64,000 bases of DNA from an uncultured Clostridia bacterium (GTDB taxonomy: Bacteria > Bacillota > Clostridia > TANB77 > CAG-508), in the NCBI GenBank assembly GCA_934130285.1, contig CAKOXT010000001.1, forward strand, positions 1 to 64,000, given 5' to 3'. The position numbers and the translations under genes are program-made. Below the pieces are notes generated by a model that was not told the DNA's origin, did no database searches, and worked only from the letters and a program-made list of their open reading frames with translations. Below are positions 39,889-47,816 of this stretch, piece by piece (the stretch's first letter is position 1; every line of letters starts with the position of its first letter).

Positions 39889-41832
39889 GTGAAGTATTTA
39901 AGCGAAGAAGAAATAAAAAATGAATTAAATGATTATATTTATAATGTAAATATAAAATATGCGACACTTCTTAATGGAAGTTGGGGAAGTGGAAAAACAT
40001 TTTTTATTAAAATGTATATTGAAGAATTGGAACAAAAATATAAGGAGAACAAGAAAGATAATAAATATAAAAAACCTGTATATATTTCATTATATGGGTT
40101 AAACAATGTATCTGAAGTAAAAAATAAAATTGTATTATCATTAATAAAAAATGAAAAAATTAAGCAAATAATGCCTTTTATTGATGTTGGACTTGAAATT
40201 GGAAGTGAATTTATTGCCAGCAATTCATTTGTTCAAGATTCTCGTAGTAAGTTGAGTAAAATAATTGATGCATTATATAAAATTGATAATTTAATTATAT
40301 TTTTTGATGATTTAGAGAGATGCAATATAAATATAAATTCTATAATGGGATATATAAATGAATTAGTAGAACAAAATAATATAAAAGTTATAATAGTGGC
40401 TGATGAAAATAAAATTGGGAAAGTAAATTATTCAAAGAATTTAGAACTTAAGCATTTAGTTGCACTTTCTGATAATATTAAAATGGAAGATAAACAGAAG
40501 AAAAAAGATTTTTTAATATCTAATGAAACAAATAAAAATATGAAACTTCAATTTACGAAAGAAGAGGTTATTGCGAGAACCAAATATCTTTTTGGTGAAG
40601 ACACTTTATATAATGAAATAAAGGAAAAATTAATAGGAAAAGTTATTTATTATAGAGCTGATATTTGTGATATATATGATAAATTTGTGGATATAATTAT
40701 AACCAATAACAATGCTAATACAATTGCAAAGAAAAATAAAGAAAAATTTCTGAAATTATTAGAGAATGAAAAGTATTATAATTTGAGAACATTGCAATTT
40801 ATATTTCAATGTTTTAATCGTTTAGTTCATGAAACACAAAATATTATTGAAAATGGTGATGTAAAAGAAATTTTTTGGAGTGATTTATTTTTTTATTGTA
40901 CTATTAAATCGTTACAAATAAAACAAGGAAAAAAATTATATAATTGGGAACCAAATCAGGAATTTGGTACTATTTATTTGGAAAGTCAATTGATAGACTA
41001 TAAAGGTACAAATTGTATTGTAGGATTCAGATTCGTAGATGATTATATAGAAAAATCATATTTGAATAAGAAAAAAATAAAAAATGTTCTAAATGATTAT
41101 AAAAATATGGTTTTAAATGAAATAAGTAATCCAAATGATCCGCTATATAAATTAAAAACATGGTGGATAATTTCTGAAAGTGAACTAAATACAATTATTG
41201 ATGAATTAATAGTTAAGATTGAAAACAATGAATATAGTTTAGAATTGTATTCGAAGATAGTAAATTATTTATCTCGTATTGAAGAAATGGATGTGGAAAA
41301 AGAAAAAATACGAAAAGCAATTGATAAGTTAGAGGAAAATATAAGAAAGAAAATTGTAGTTGGAAAATATAGTGAAGATAATCTTTTAAGTGGAACTTCA
41401 GAGACTTTAAAAATATATCAAAAAAATATAGATAATATAAAAAAGTTGGTATACCAAAAAGAAAAAAATGATGATGAAGAACAAATTAGTATTATTTTTG
41501 CGAGTGATGATTGGGGAGTTAAGTTAAAAGAATACTGCAAAAATAATAGTTATAAATTTTCACAGAATAGAAATTTTGCCAATATTTTAGATATAGATGC
41601 AATAATTTTGAATATAAAGAGTAAGAATATTGAACAAATTTATGAATTTTGGTATGCATTACAAAAAATATATAATTATGATAATATCAAAGACTTTTAT
41701 ATGGCGGATAAAGATGTATTAATTCAATTAAAAAATGAATTAGTTAATATACAGGATGTTGATAAAGTTAAAGCATTTGTTATAAACAAGATTGTTAAAT
41801 TTTTAGATGATGTAATTATGAAGTTGCAATAA
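39889..41832 (+). CDS. KAP-type P-loop NTPase, accessory
   Basis: A 647-residue protein of the KAP/COG4928-like P-loop class. Walker A is GSWGSGKT (30-37) near the N-terminus and Walker B is LIIFFDDLERC (D140, D141), the DDLER motif being typical. No membrane segments are apparent, unlike many KAP proteins. The remaining 450 residues are helical, lysine/asparagine-rich and unfamiliar, probably a sensor or effector region. The start is a GTG with only a weak binding site. It stands alone just after tRNA-Thr, which together with the family suggests a mobile-island gene with a possible anti-phage role; this is inference. Confidence 0.78.
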   Translation: MKYLSEEEIKNELNDYIYNVNIKYATLLNGSWGSGKTFFIKMYIEELEQKYKENKKDNKYKKPVYISLYGLNNVSEVKNKIVLSLIKNEKIKQIMPFIDVGLEIGSEFIASNSFVQDSRSKLSKIIDALYKIDNLIIFFDDLERCNININSIMGYINELVEQNNIKVIIVADENKIGKVNYSKNLELKHLVALSDNIKMEDKQKKKDFLISNETNKNMKLQFTKEEVIARTKYLFGEDTLYNEIKEKLIGKVIYYRADICDIYDKFVDIIITNNNANTIAKKNKEKFLKLLENEKYYNLRTLQFIFQCFNRLVHETQNIIENGDVKEIFWSDLFFYCTIKSLQIKQGKKLYNWEPNQEFGTIYLESQLIDYKGTNCIVGFRFVDDYIEKSYLNKKKIKNVLNDYKNMVLNEISNPNDPLYKLKTWWIISESELNTIIDELIVKIENNEYSLELYSKIVNYLSRIEEMDVEKEKIRKAIDKLEENIRKKIVVGKYSEDNLLSGTSETLKIYQKNIDNIKKLVYQKEKNDDEEQISIIFASDDWGVKLKEYCKNNSYKFSQNRNFANILDIDAIILNIKSKNIEQIYEFWYALQKIYNYDNIKDFYMADKDVLIQLKNELVNIQDVDKVKAFVINKIVKFLDDVIMKLQ

Positions 41833-41975
41833 TTTATATAATTAATATATAGCGAGATAGTAATTAGTACTGGAGTATAATTGGAAAATATAGAAAATTA
41901 CAGAGAGTTTTGAGTATGAGTTAATTTGAAAGTAACTTGGAATTGTCTGATTGACGAAAAACAGTATATTTTAAA

Positions 41976-42004
41976 TTGTTTTGCTTCCAAAAGTATGCTA
42001 TAAT
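41976..42004 (+). promoter_or_regulatory. Promoter of the gene at 42076
   Basis: TTGTTT (41976-41981), 17-bp spacer, extended -10 TGcTATAAT (41996-42004). The 70-nt leader that follows can form small hairpins and is richer in G and C than its surroundings. Confidence 0.75.
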
Positions 42005-42075
42005 AATTCGTACGATGTTTATACATCAAACTTATTAACTTAGCATCGCCCGATGGGGCAAGGAGGTATGACGGT

Positions 42076-42354
42076 ATGAAAAAACTTACAACTGAAAGTG
42101 CAACACAAATCGAACTTGGAGATGTTATTCGTCTCAGTTGGAAAGATGCAAATGATAAGGAGGTTACCTGTGTTGGGGTAGTGTATGGGAATGATTCCTT
42201 CGGTTTAAGAATGAATTGTGAGGATTATTCCAGATATGCATGTGGACGGCTGATGATGGATGGCCAGTTGATGTTTGAGATTTTGGAAGATCATGAGCCA
42301 GTTGCTAAATATGGCATGGAGTATGATTTTGTAAGTCATCATAAGAAGCAGTAA
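42076..42354 (+). CDS. Small protein of unknown function, base composition unlike neighbours
   Basis: A 92-residue soluble protein that I do not recognise. It looks like an SH3-like or beta-barrel domain (IELGDVIRLSWKDANDKEVT, then VGVVYGNDSFGLRMN). Its codons use C and G at third positions far more than nearby genes, for example in the stretch around 42240-42290, so it was probably acquired. It has its own promoter, an excellent aaggagg site and two hairpins downstream. It may be cargo of the same small island as the KAP gene. Confidence 0.7.
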   Translation: MKKLTTESATQIELGDVIRLSWKDANDKEVTCVGVVYGNDSFGLRMNCEDYSRYACGRLMMDGQLMFEILEDHEPVAKYGMEYDFVSHHKKQ

Positions 42355-42382
42355 GTTTTTTAAAGAAGTGGGACTTCTTTCA

Positions 42383-42431
42383 CAATTGCATAGCAAGATT
42401 TTTTCTTGCTATGCAATTGTTCTTTTTTTTT
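42383..42431 (+). terminator. Terminator of the 42076 gene
   Basis: A perfect 15-bp stem (42383-42397 with 42405-42419) and a long T run. A smaller 8-bp hairpin (42362-42369 with 42373-42380) lies just before it. Confidence 0.93.
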
Positions 42432-42783
42432 ATTTGTTCCAGATTCTTTTTATATTTTCGTTTTCTTTATTTTTTATTGCTGTAAAAAGGTCAATGTTTA
42501 ATTTATTACATATTGTGCAAAGTACGATAAATACGTCAGCTATTTCATTTTCAACAGAATCGTAGTTTGTAATTTTACTTTTGTCGATTCCCATTGGTGT
42601 GTGTTCTTTTCTAATGGCTTTAGCTAATTCGCCAATTTCTTCTGTAAGTAATAACATTGTTTTTTCAATGTTTTCTTTAGAAAAACCTCTTAGTGTGATT
42701 ACATTTTCAATATATTGTTGTATTTCTGAAAGAGTATTTGTTTCCTTTAAATTTTGGTATAGTTCTAATTGATTTTTTTCCAT
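42430..42783 (-). CDS. MazG-like nucleotide pyrophosphohydrolase
   Basis: A 117-residue all-helical protein of the MazG-like/dUTPase superfamily. The metal-binding motifs EExxE (in LLTEEIGELAKAIR, about 47-60) and ExxD (in ENEIADVFIVL, about 78-88) are intact. Such enzymes hydrolyse non-canonical or excess nucleoside triphosphates; the substrate here is not known. It is on the minus strand with AGGAGG 10 bases before its ATG, and its stop lies at the T run of the terminator for the opposite gene. Confidence 0.85.
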   Translation of the reverse strand: MEKNQLELYQNLKETNTLSEIQQYIENVITLRGFSKENIEKTMLLLTEEIGELAKAIRKEHTPMGIDKSKITNYDSVENEIADVFIVLCTICNKLNIDLFTAIKNKENENIKRIWNK

Positions 42784-42935
42784 TATTAAAATCCTCCTAG
42801 TAATATGTTTTGTTCATAAAAAGTTTATTAAATTATAGTATATTTTTTTGAGAAAATCTATTGAAAATAATAAGAATAAAATATTGAATTTATGGCATTT
42901 TTTTGCCTAAAAAAATATACATTCTTTAAAAAATA

Positions 42936-42944
42936 TGATATACT
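42936..42944 (+). promoter_or_regulatory. Extended -10 promoter of ftsY
   Basis: TGaTATACT (42936-42944), with no good -35 box. It is 65 bp before the ftsY start. Confidence 0.55.
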
Positions 42945-43008
42945 TAATAGGCTGATAAAATCTGTAAAAATGAATGGATTGCAGATTTTGAATTGATAGG
43001 AGGATTAT

Positions 43009-43914
43009 ATGGGATTTTTTGATAAATTGAAAAATGGGCTTGGAAAAACAAAGCAAAATATAAATGACAAAATAAATAATGTATTTGCGAATTTTAGAAA
43101 GGTTGATGAGGAGTTACTAGATGAGCTAGAAGAGGCTTTAATTATGTCTGATATTGGTATTGAAACATCAACTAAAATTATTTCTGAGCTTAGAAATAGA
43201 ATTAAAAAAGAAAATATTCAAGATGAAGAAGCTGTTAAAACAGCATTGAGAGAAGAAATGGTTAAATTACTTGATGTTGGGGAGACTAAGTTAGATTTGT
43301 CTACATCTCCTGCAGTTATTTTAGTTGTTGGAGTAAATGGCGTTGGAAAAACAACTTCTATTGGAAAAATTGCAAACAACTTGAGAAAGAGTGGAAAGAA
43401 AGTTGTAATAGCTGCCGCTGATACTTTTAGAGCTGCAGCAGTAGAGCAAATTGAAATTTGGGCTGATAGAGCTAATTGTGAATTAGTAAAAAGACCTGAA
43501 GGAAGTGACCCTGCTTCTGTTGTGTTTGATGCAATTCAGGTGGCTAAAGAACAACACGCAGATGTACTTATTTGTGATACTGCAGGAAGATTGCATAATA
43601 AGAAAAATTTAATGGATGAGCTTGGAAAAATAAATAAAGTAATTAATAGAGAATTACCAGATGCTTCAAAAGAAACTTTGCTTGTATTAGATGGTACTAC
43701 TGGTCAAAATGCTATTATGCAAGTTAAGGCTTTTAAAGAAACAACTGATATTACTGGAATTGTTTTGACAAAGTTAGATGGAACTGCTAAAGGTGGAGTG
43801 GTTGTTGGTATAGTTGCAGAAAATAAAATTCCTGTAAAGTATATAGGAATAGGTGAGCAAATAGATGATATGGAAGTATTTAATAGTGAGGATTTTGTTG
43901 AAGCTATTATATAG
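43009..43914 (+). CDS. ftsY: Signal recognition particle receptor FtsY
   Basis: A 301-residue SRP-type GTPase that docks SRP-ribosome complexes at the membrane. The short N domain is followed by the G domain with GVNGVGKTT (108-116), ADTFRAAAVEQ, DTAGRLHNKKNLMDEL, TKLDGTAKGG and the closing GIGEQIDDMEVF. The acidic A domain is very short, as usual in Firmicutes. The usual neighbours smc and ffh are not adjacent. It has a taggagg site and ends with a hairpin lacking a T run. Confidence 0.97.
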   Translation: MGFFDKLKNGLGKTKQNINDKINNVFANFRKVDEELLDELEEALIMSDIGIETSTKIISELRNRIKKENIQDEEAVKTALREEMVKLLDVGETKLDLSTSPAVILVVGVNGVGKTTSIGKIANNLRKSGKKVVIAAADTFRAAAVEQIEIWADRANCELVKRPEGSDPASVVFDAIQVAKEQHADVLICDTAGRLHNKKNLMDELGKINKVINRELPDASKETLLVLDGTTGQNAIMQVKAFKETTDITGIVLTKLDGTAKGGVVVGIVAENKIPVKYIGIGEQIDDMEVFNSEDFVEAII

Positions 43915-43922
43915 ATTTTATT

Positions 43923-43957
43923 ATTAGATAAAAGCAATCTCCAGACTTTTATCTAAT
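43923..43957 (+). terminator. Hairpin after ftsY
   Basis: A perfect 12-bp stem (43923-43934 with 43946-43957) with an 11-nt loop. No T run follows, so termination is uncertain. Confidence 0.5.
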
Positions 43958-43998
43958 GTGTATATATTACGTGATATATCGTGGAAAGGAATGTGAAA

Positions 43999-46761
43999 AT
44001 GAAAGAGAAAGTAAAGAAAATTTTATCTAGACGATTAATTGTAATTTTTTTCTTAATAGTGTATGCATTAATAATTCTTATTTCTGCTCGAAGTGAATAT
44101 TTACAATATAAAGAGATTGGAGAACAGTATGTTTCTATATTTGAAAAAAATATAAAAACAAAATATTTAGTATTTGGTGTTAGTTTTGTTATTTCTTATA
44201 TCACAATTTTTATATCAAATAAAATGGTTAGAAGGGCTCTTAAAGATATATTTGATAAAGAACAAAAAGAAATGCCTAAACTTTTAAACAAATCTATTTC
44301 TTTTGTAGTTGGGGTTATTGTTGCATTTGTGGCACAAATAACATTGACTCAGAAGTTCTTAATGTTTACGAATGTGGCTCAGTTTGGAGTGGCTGATCCA
44401 GTATTCGGATTAGATATTTCGTTTTTTATGTTTCAATTGCCATTTATTAAAGCAGTTGTAATTTTCTTGATTGCATTTTTATCATTGTTAACAGTATATG
44501 TATCTGTTTATTACATTTTAACAATCAATATTTGCTTAGATGGTGTTGATGCAAATGATTTAAAGAAAAATAAATTTTTAAAGCAATTATTTACAAATTT
44601 CTTTATAATAGCTTGTTTAATTGCTGGGTTGATGGTTTTGAGTTCTCAAGAAATTGTTACAGGAAATTTGATTACTCTTAAAGATGAAGCAAAAACTGAA
44701 TTAGTTGGTGCAGGTGTTACAGAAGTTAAAATAAAAGTTATAGGTTACAAATTGCTTGGAGTTGTTATTTTAATTTCATTATTTAGAGTTATAAAATATC
44801 TAAAGAAATTTAAAGTAAAGAAAATTGTTTCTTCAATGCTTATAACGCCAATTTATCTTGTGCTTTTGTTTGTTGTGATGACAGGTTTTCAATATATATA
44901 TGCTGAAAGAAATGAATTGGATAAGCAAAAAGATTATATAGCTGATAATATTAAGAATACAAGACAAGCGTATAATATTGGAATTGATGAGATTGAAATA
45001 GATAATTCATCTACATTAGATGATTCGGTAATTTCTAAGAATACAGAAGTGCTAAGTCAAATTAGTGTTGTAAATGAGGAAACAACGTTAGCAAATGTTG
45101 CTGAGTATAAAGATAATGAAGGATATTATAGTTATCCAACTACACAAATTGGAAGATATAAAGTTAATGGAAAAACAAAAACGGTATATATTACTCCAAG
45201 AGAGATTACAAGTAATGCTAATAGAACATATAACAATAAAACATATCAATATACTCATGGTTACGGTGTGGTTATTTCAGATGCTACATCTGTAGATAAG
45301 AAAAATGGAGGAATCTCATACATTCAATATAAATATACAAATGATGAAGATAAAATTAAAATTTCTGAACCACGAATTTATTTTGGTTTAACAACTGATG
45401 ACACCATTGTTACTAATGTAAAAGATAAAAAGGAATTTGATTATCCAACATCAACTACTTCATTTGAAGAAAATGAGTATGATGGTGAGGCTGGAATATC
45501 AGCTAATATTATTGATAGAGCGGTTCTTTCTATTTCAGAGCAAAATTATAAGTTGTTATTTAATAATACAATGACATCTGATAGTAAGATTTTAATGAAT
45601 AGAGATATTAGAGATAGAGCGAAAGTATTACTTCCATATTTAATTTATGATGAAGATCCTTATATGGTAGTAAGAGATAATGGAGAGCTTGTATGGGTGT
45701 TAGATGCTTATACAACATCAAATAGTTATCCATATTCTCAAAAGACAACAATACAAGTTGAAGGAAAAAATAAAGAAATAAATTATATCAGAAATTCTGT
45801 TAAAGTTATCATAGATGCTTATAATGGAACAACATCTTTCTATATTACTGATACAACAGATCCAATTGCAATGTCATATTATAAGATGTATCCAGAATTA
45901 TTTAAAGATACTAGTGAACAAATACCAGAAGATATTCAAAAACATATTGTTTATCCTAAATTTTTGTATGAGGTTCAAGCTAAAGTTTTAGAGAGATATC
46001 ACAATGTAAGTACAGAAATTCTTTATAGAAGTGATGATGTATGGCAAGCAGATAGACAAGTTTCTGATGATGATTCACAAAAAAATGCTGTTGAGCCATA
46101 TTATACAATCTTAAAAACTGAAGGTTCTACTGAAGAAGAATTAGGTTTAGTTTTACCTTATACAAAGTCTAATAAGCAAAGTTTGAATTCTTATTTAGTT
46201 GGTACTTATAAAAATGGACAAAATGTATTGTCATTGTATAAGTTGATATCAGATACAACATTACCTGATATTACTCAGTTAAATGTTCAGATTGATCAAG
46301 ATAAAACGATAACTGATGAACTTGAAAAACTAAATACTACTGGAACACAGATTATTAGAAAAACATATATTATCCCAATAGAAAATAGTATTTTATATGT
46401 TGAACCTGTTTATCAGGTATTGTTGAATGAAGGTACACAAGTTCCTACATTAAAGAAAGTAATTGTTGCTTCTGGAACAAAGGTTGCAATAGGCGATGAC
46501 CTAGCTGAGGCTTTGACTACATTACTTACAGATTCTGCTGGAAAAATAGAGTTTGTAAATACGGATGACAAAGAACAGCTTATAAATGCTATTATAAAAG
46601 CTAGTAAGAATTTGAAAGAGTCAACAGAATCAAAAGATTGGGAACTTATAGGTTCTGATATTGATAGATTACAGACTTTGATAGATCAATTAGAAAATGT
46701 ACAGGAACAGGAAAAATCAACTTCTTCAAAGAGTGGTATTTTAAATAATATAATGGAATAA
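43999..46761 (+). CDS. UPF0182 family membrane protein
   Basis: A 920-residue protein with seven hydrophobic segments in the first 300 residues and a large hydrophilic, probably extracytoplasmic, domain after them. The sequence VADPVFGLDISFFMFQLPF (about 127-145) is the signature of the UPF0182 (COG1615) family. Members occur in Actinobacteria, Cyanobacteria and Clostridia; the function is unknown. A GTG at 43981 extends the frame by six codons, but the ATG at 43999 has aaagga at the right distance. It is followed by a hairpin that overlaps the next gene's binding site. Confidence 0.9.
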   Translation: MKEKVKKILSRRLIVIFFLIVYALIILISARSEYLQYKEIGEQYVSIFEKNIKTKYLVFGVSFVISYITIFISNKMVRRALKDIFDKEQKEMPKLLNKSISFVVGVIVAFVAQITLTQKFLMFTNVAQFGVADPVFGLDISFFMFQLPFIKAVVIFLIAFLSLLTVYVSVYYILTINICLDGVDANDLKKNKFLKQLFTNFFIIACLIAGLMVLSSQEIVTGNLITLKDEAKTELVGAGVTEVKIKVIGYKLLGVVILISLFRVIKYLKKFKVKKIVSSMLITPIYLVLLFVVMTGFQYIYAERNELDKQKDYIADNIKNTRQAYNIGIDEIEIDNSSTLDDSVISKNTEVLSQISVVNEETTLANVAEYKDNEGYYSYPTTQIGRYKVNGKTKTVYITPREITSNANRTYNNKTYQYTHGYGVVISDATSVDKKNGGISYIQYKYTNDEDKIKISEPRIYFGLTTDDTIVTNVKDKKEFDYPTSTTSFEENEYDGEAGISANIIDRAVLSISEQNYKLLFNNTMTSDSKILMNRDIRDRAKVLLPYLIYDEDPYMVVRDNGELVWVLDAYTTSNSYPYSQKTTIQVEGKNKEINYIRNSVKVIIDAYNGTTSFYITDTTDPIAMSYYKMYPELFKDTSEQIPEDIQKHIVYPKFLYEVQAKVLERYHNVSTEILYRSDDVWQADRQVSDDDSQKNAVEPYYTILKTEGSTEEELGLVLPYTKSNKQSLNSYLVGTYKNGQNVLSLYKLISDTTLPDITQLNVQIDQDKTITDELEKLNTTGTQIIRKTYIIPIENSILYVEPVYQVLLNEGTQVPTLKKVIVASGTKVAIGDDLAEALTTLLTDSAGKIEFVNTDDKEQLINAIIKASKNLKESTESKDWELIGSDIDRLQTLIDQLENVQEQEKSTSSKSGILNNIME

Positions 46762-46762
46762 T

Positions 46763-46810
46763 ACTTAAAAAACTTCAAACAATAAATATATTATTGTTTG
46801 GAGTTTAAGT
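46763..46810 (+). promoter_or_regulatory. Hairpin hiding the ribosome binding site of the DUF5665 gene
   Basis: A 16-bp stem (46770-46785 with 46791-46806, one G-T pair, loop atata), extended by four more pairs (46763-46766 with 46807-46810) across a bulge. The 3' arm contains the ggag site (46800-46803) and ends directly before the ATG at 46811. It could block translation when folded, or weakly terminate the upstream transcript. Confidence 0.75.
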
Positions 46811-47086
46811 ATGATTAAAAGATTTGTTAAGAATATAAAAAAGATAAATGAAAATTTAGAAAATGCTAGAATACAAGAACTTATTGATTTACTTGGAAGT
46901 AAGAGAAAAATTTTTATTAGAAATTTGATTGCAGGTATTTCAAAAGGCCTTGGATTTAGTATTGGTTTTTATTTAATAACAGCGTTACTAATTTATTTAT
47001 TACAATATATTGTTAAGTTGAATATACCGATTATAGGAAAATATATTTCAGATATAGTTGATATAGTTGAACTTAATAGAAAATAA
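46811..47086 (+). CDS. DUF5665-like small membrane protein
   Basis: A 91-residue protein with a charged N-terminal helix (ENLENARIQELIDLLGSKRK), a glycine-containing hydrophobic region (about 40-67) and an amphipathic end. The pattern matches the DUF5665 family, small membrane proteins of unknown role in Firmicutes. Its ribosome binding site lies in the arm of a strong hairpin, which implies control of its translation. pgsA starts 23 nt after its stop. Confidence 0.75.
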   Translation: MIKRFVKNIKKINENLENARIQELIDLLGSKRKIFIRNLIAGISKGLGFSIGFYLITALLIYLLQYIVKLNIPIIGKYISDIVDIVELNRK

Positions 47087-47108
47087 AAAAGAAATGGAGA
47101 AAAGAAAA

Positions 47109-47714
47109 GTGAAAATGAATTTAGCTAATAAGTTAACAATTTTTAGAATGATTTTAGTTCCTATTATGGTAATATTTGCTTATTTGCCAATAGGTGGAAA
47201 TGTGTATGGAGTTGCTATTCCAATGATAATAATGGATGTAATTTTTATAATTGCTTCTATTACAGATAAATTAGATGGATACATAGCCAGATCTAGAAAT
47301 CAAGTAACTACTTTTGGAAAATTTTTAGATCCACTAGCTGATAAAATTTTAGTTTTAACAGCTATGGTAATTTTAGTAGAGAAAGCAAAATTACCTGCTT
47401 GGATTCCTGTAATTGTGTTGGCAAGGGAATTTATAGTTTCAGGATTTAGATTAGTTGCTGTTGAAAAAGGTGGAATTGTAATTGCTGCATCTGTATGGGG
47501 AAAATTAAAAACTGTAACTCAAATGATTGCTCTTATATTTGCATTTGTTGATGTTGGAGGATTTTTCACTTTTGTTTCTGGAGGATTAACTGGAGGACAT
47601 TTAGTTATAAATATTATTTCTTCTGTAATGATGGCAATTTCAACTGTTGCAACAATATTCTCAGGATGGAATTATGTTTGGGGTGGTAGAAATTTATTTA
47701 AAGAAAGTAAATAA
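47109..47714 (+). CDS. pgsA: CDP-diacylglycerol-glycerol-3-phosphate 3-phosphatidyltransferase
   Basis: A 201-residue polytopic enzyme that makes phosphatidylglycerol phosphate. The CDP-alcohol phosphotransferase motif is complete: DGYIARSRNQVTTFGKFLD with the final D-x3-D (DG-x2-AR-x8-G-x3-D-x3-D). About five membrane segments are seen. The frame opens at 47067; GTG at 47109 (ggag nine bases before) and ATG at 47115 are the likely starts, both giving the family N-terminus NLANKLTIFRMILVP. Confidence 0.95.
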   Translation: MKMNLANKLTIFRMILVPIMVIFAYLPIGGNVYGVAIPMIIMDVIFIIASITDKLDGYIARSRNQVTTFGKFLDPLADKILVLTAMVILVEKAKLPAWIPVIVLAREFIVSGFRLVAVEKGGIVIAASVWGKLKTVTQMIALIFAFVDVGGFFTFVSGGLTGGHLVINIISSVMMAISTVATIFSGWNYVWGGRNLFKESK

Positions 47715-47816
47715 TAGTGAGTGATATTACTTTTTTATATTATGATAAAAATAGTTGATAAATAATTTAGTGAGTATAACAATAAAGATTTGATGTGGAT
47801 TGGAGATTTACTTAAG

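Noticed and set aside
39557..42075. Attachment-site repeat of the tRNA-Thr 3' end
   Set aside because: No copy of the T-arm/acceptor end was found by eye downstream, and no integrase gene is present; the island idea rests on gene content only.
42368..42772. Two plus-strand frames opposite the MazG-like gene
   Set aside because: They overlap a strong terminator hairpin and lie antisense to a gene with intact catalytic motifs and a clear AGGAGG site.
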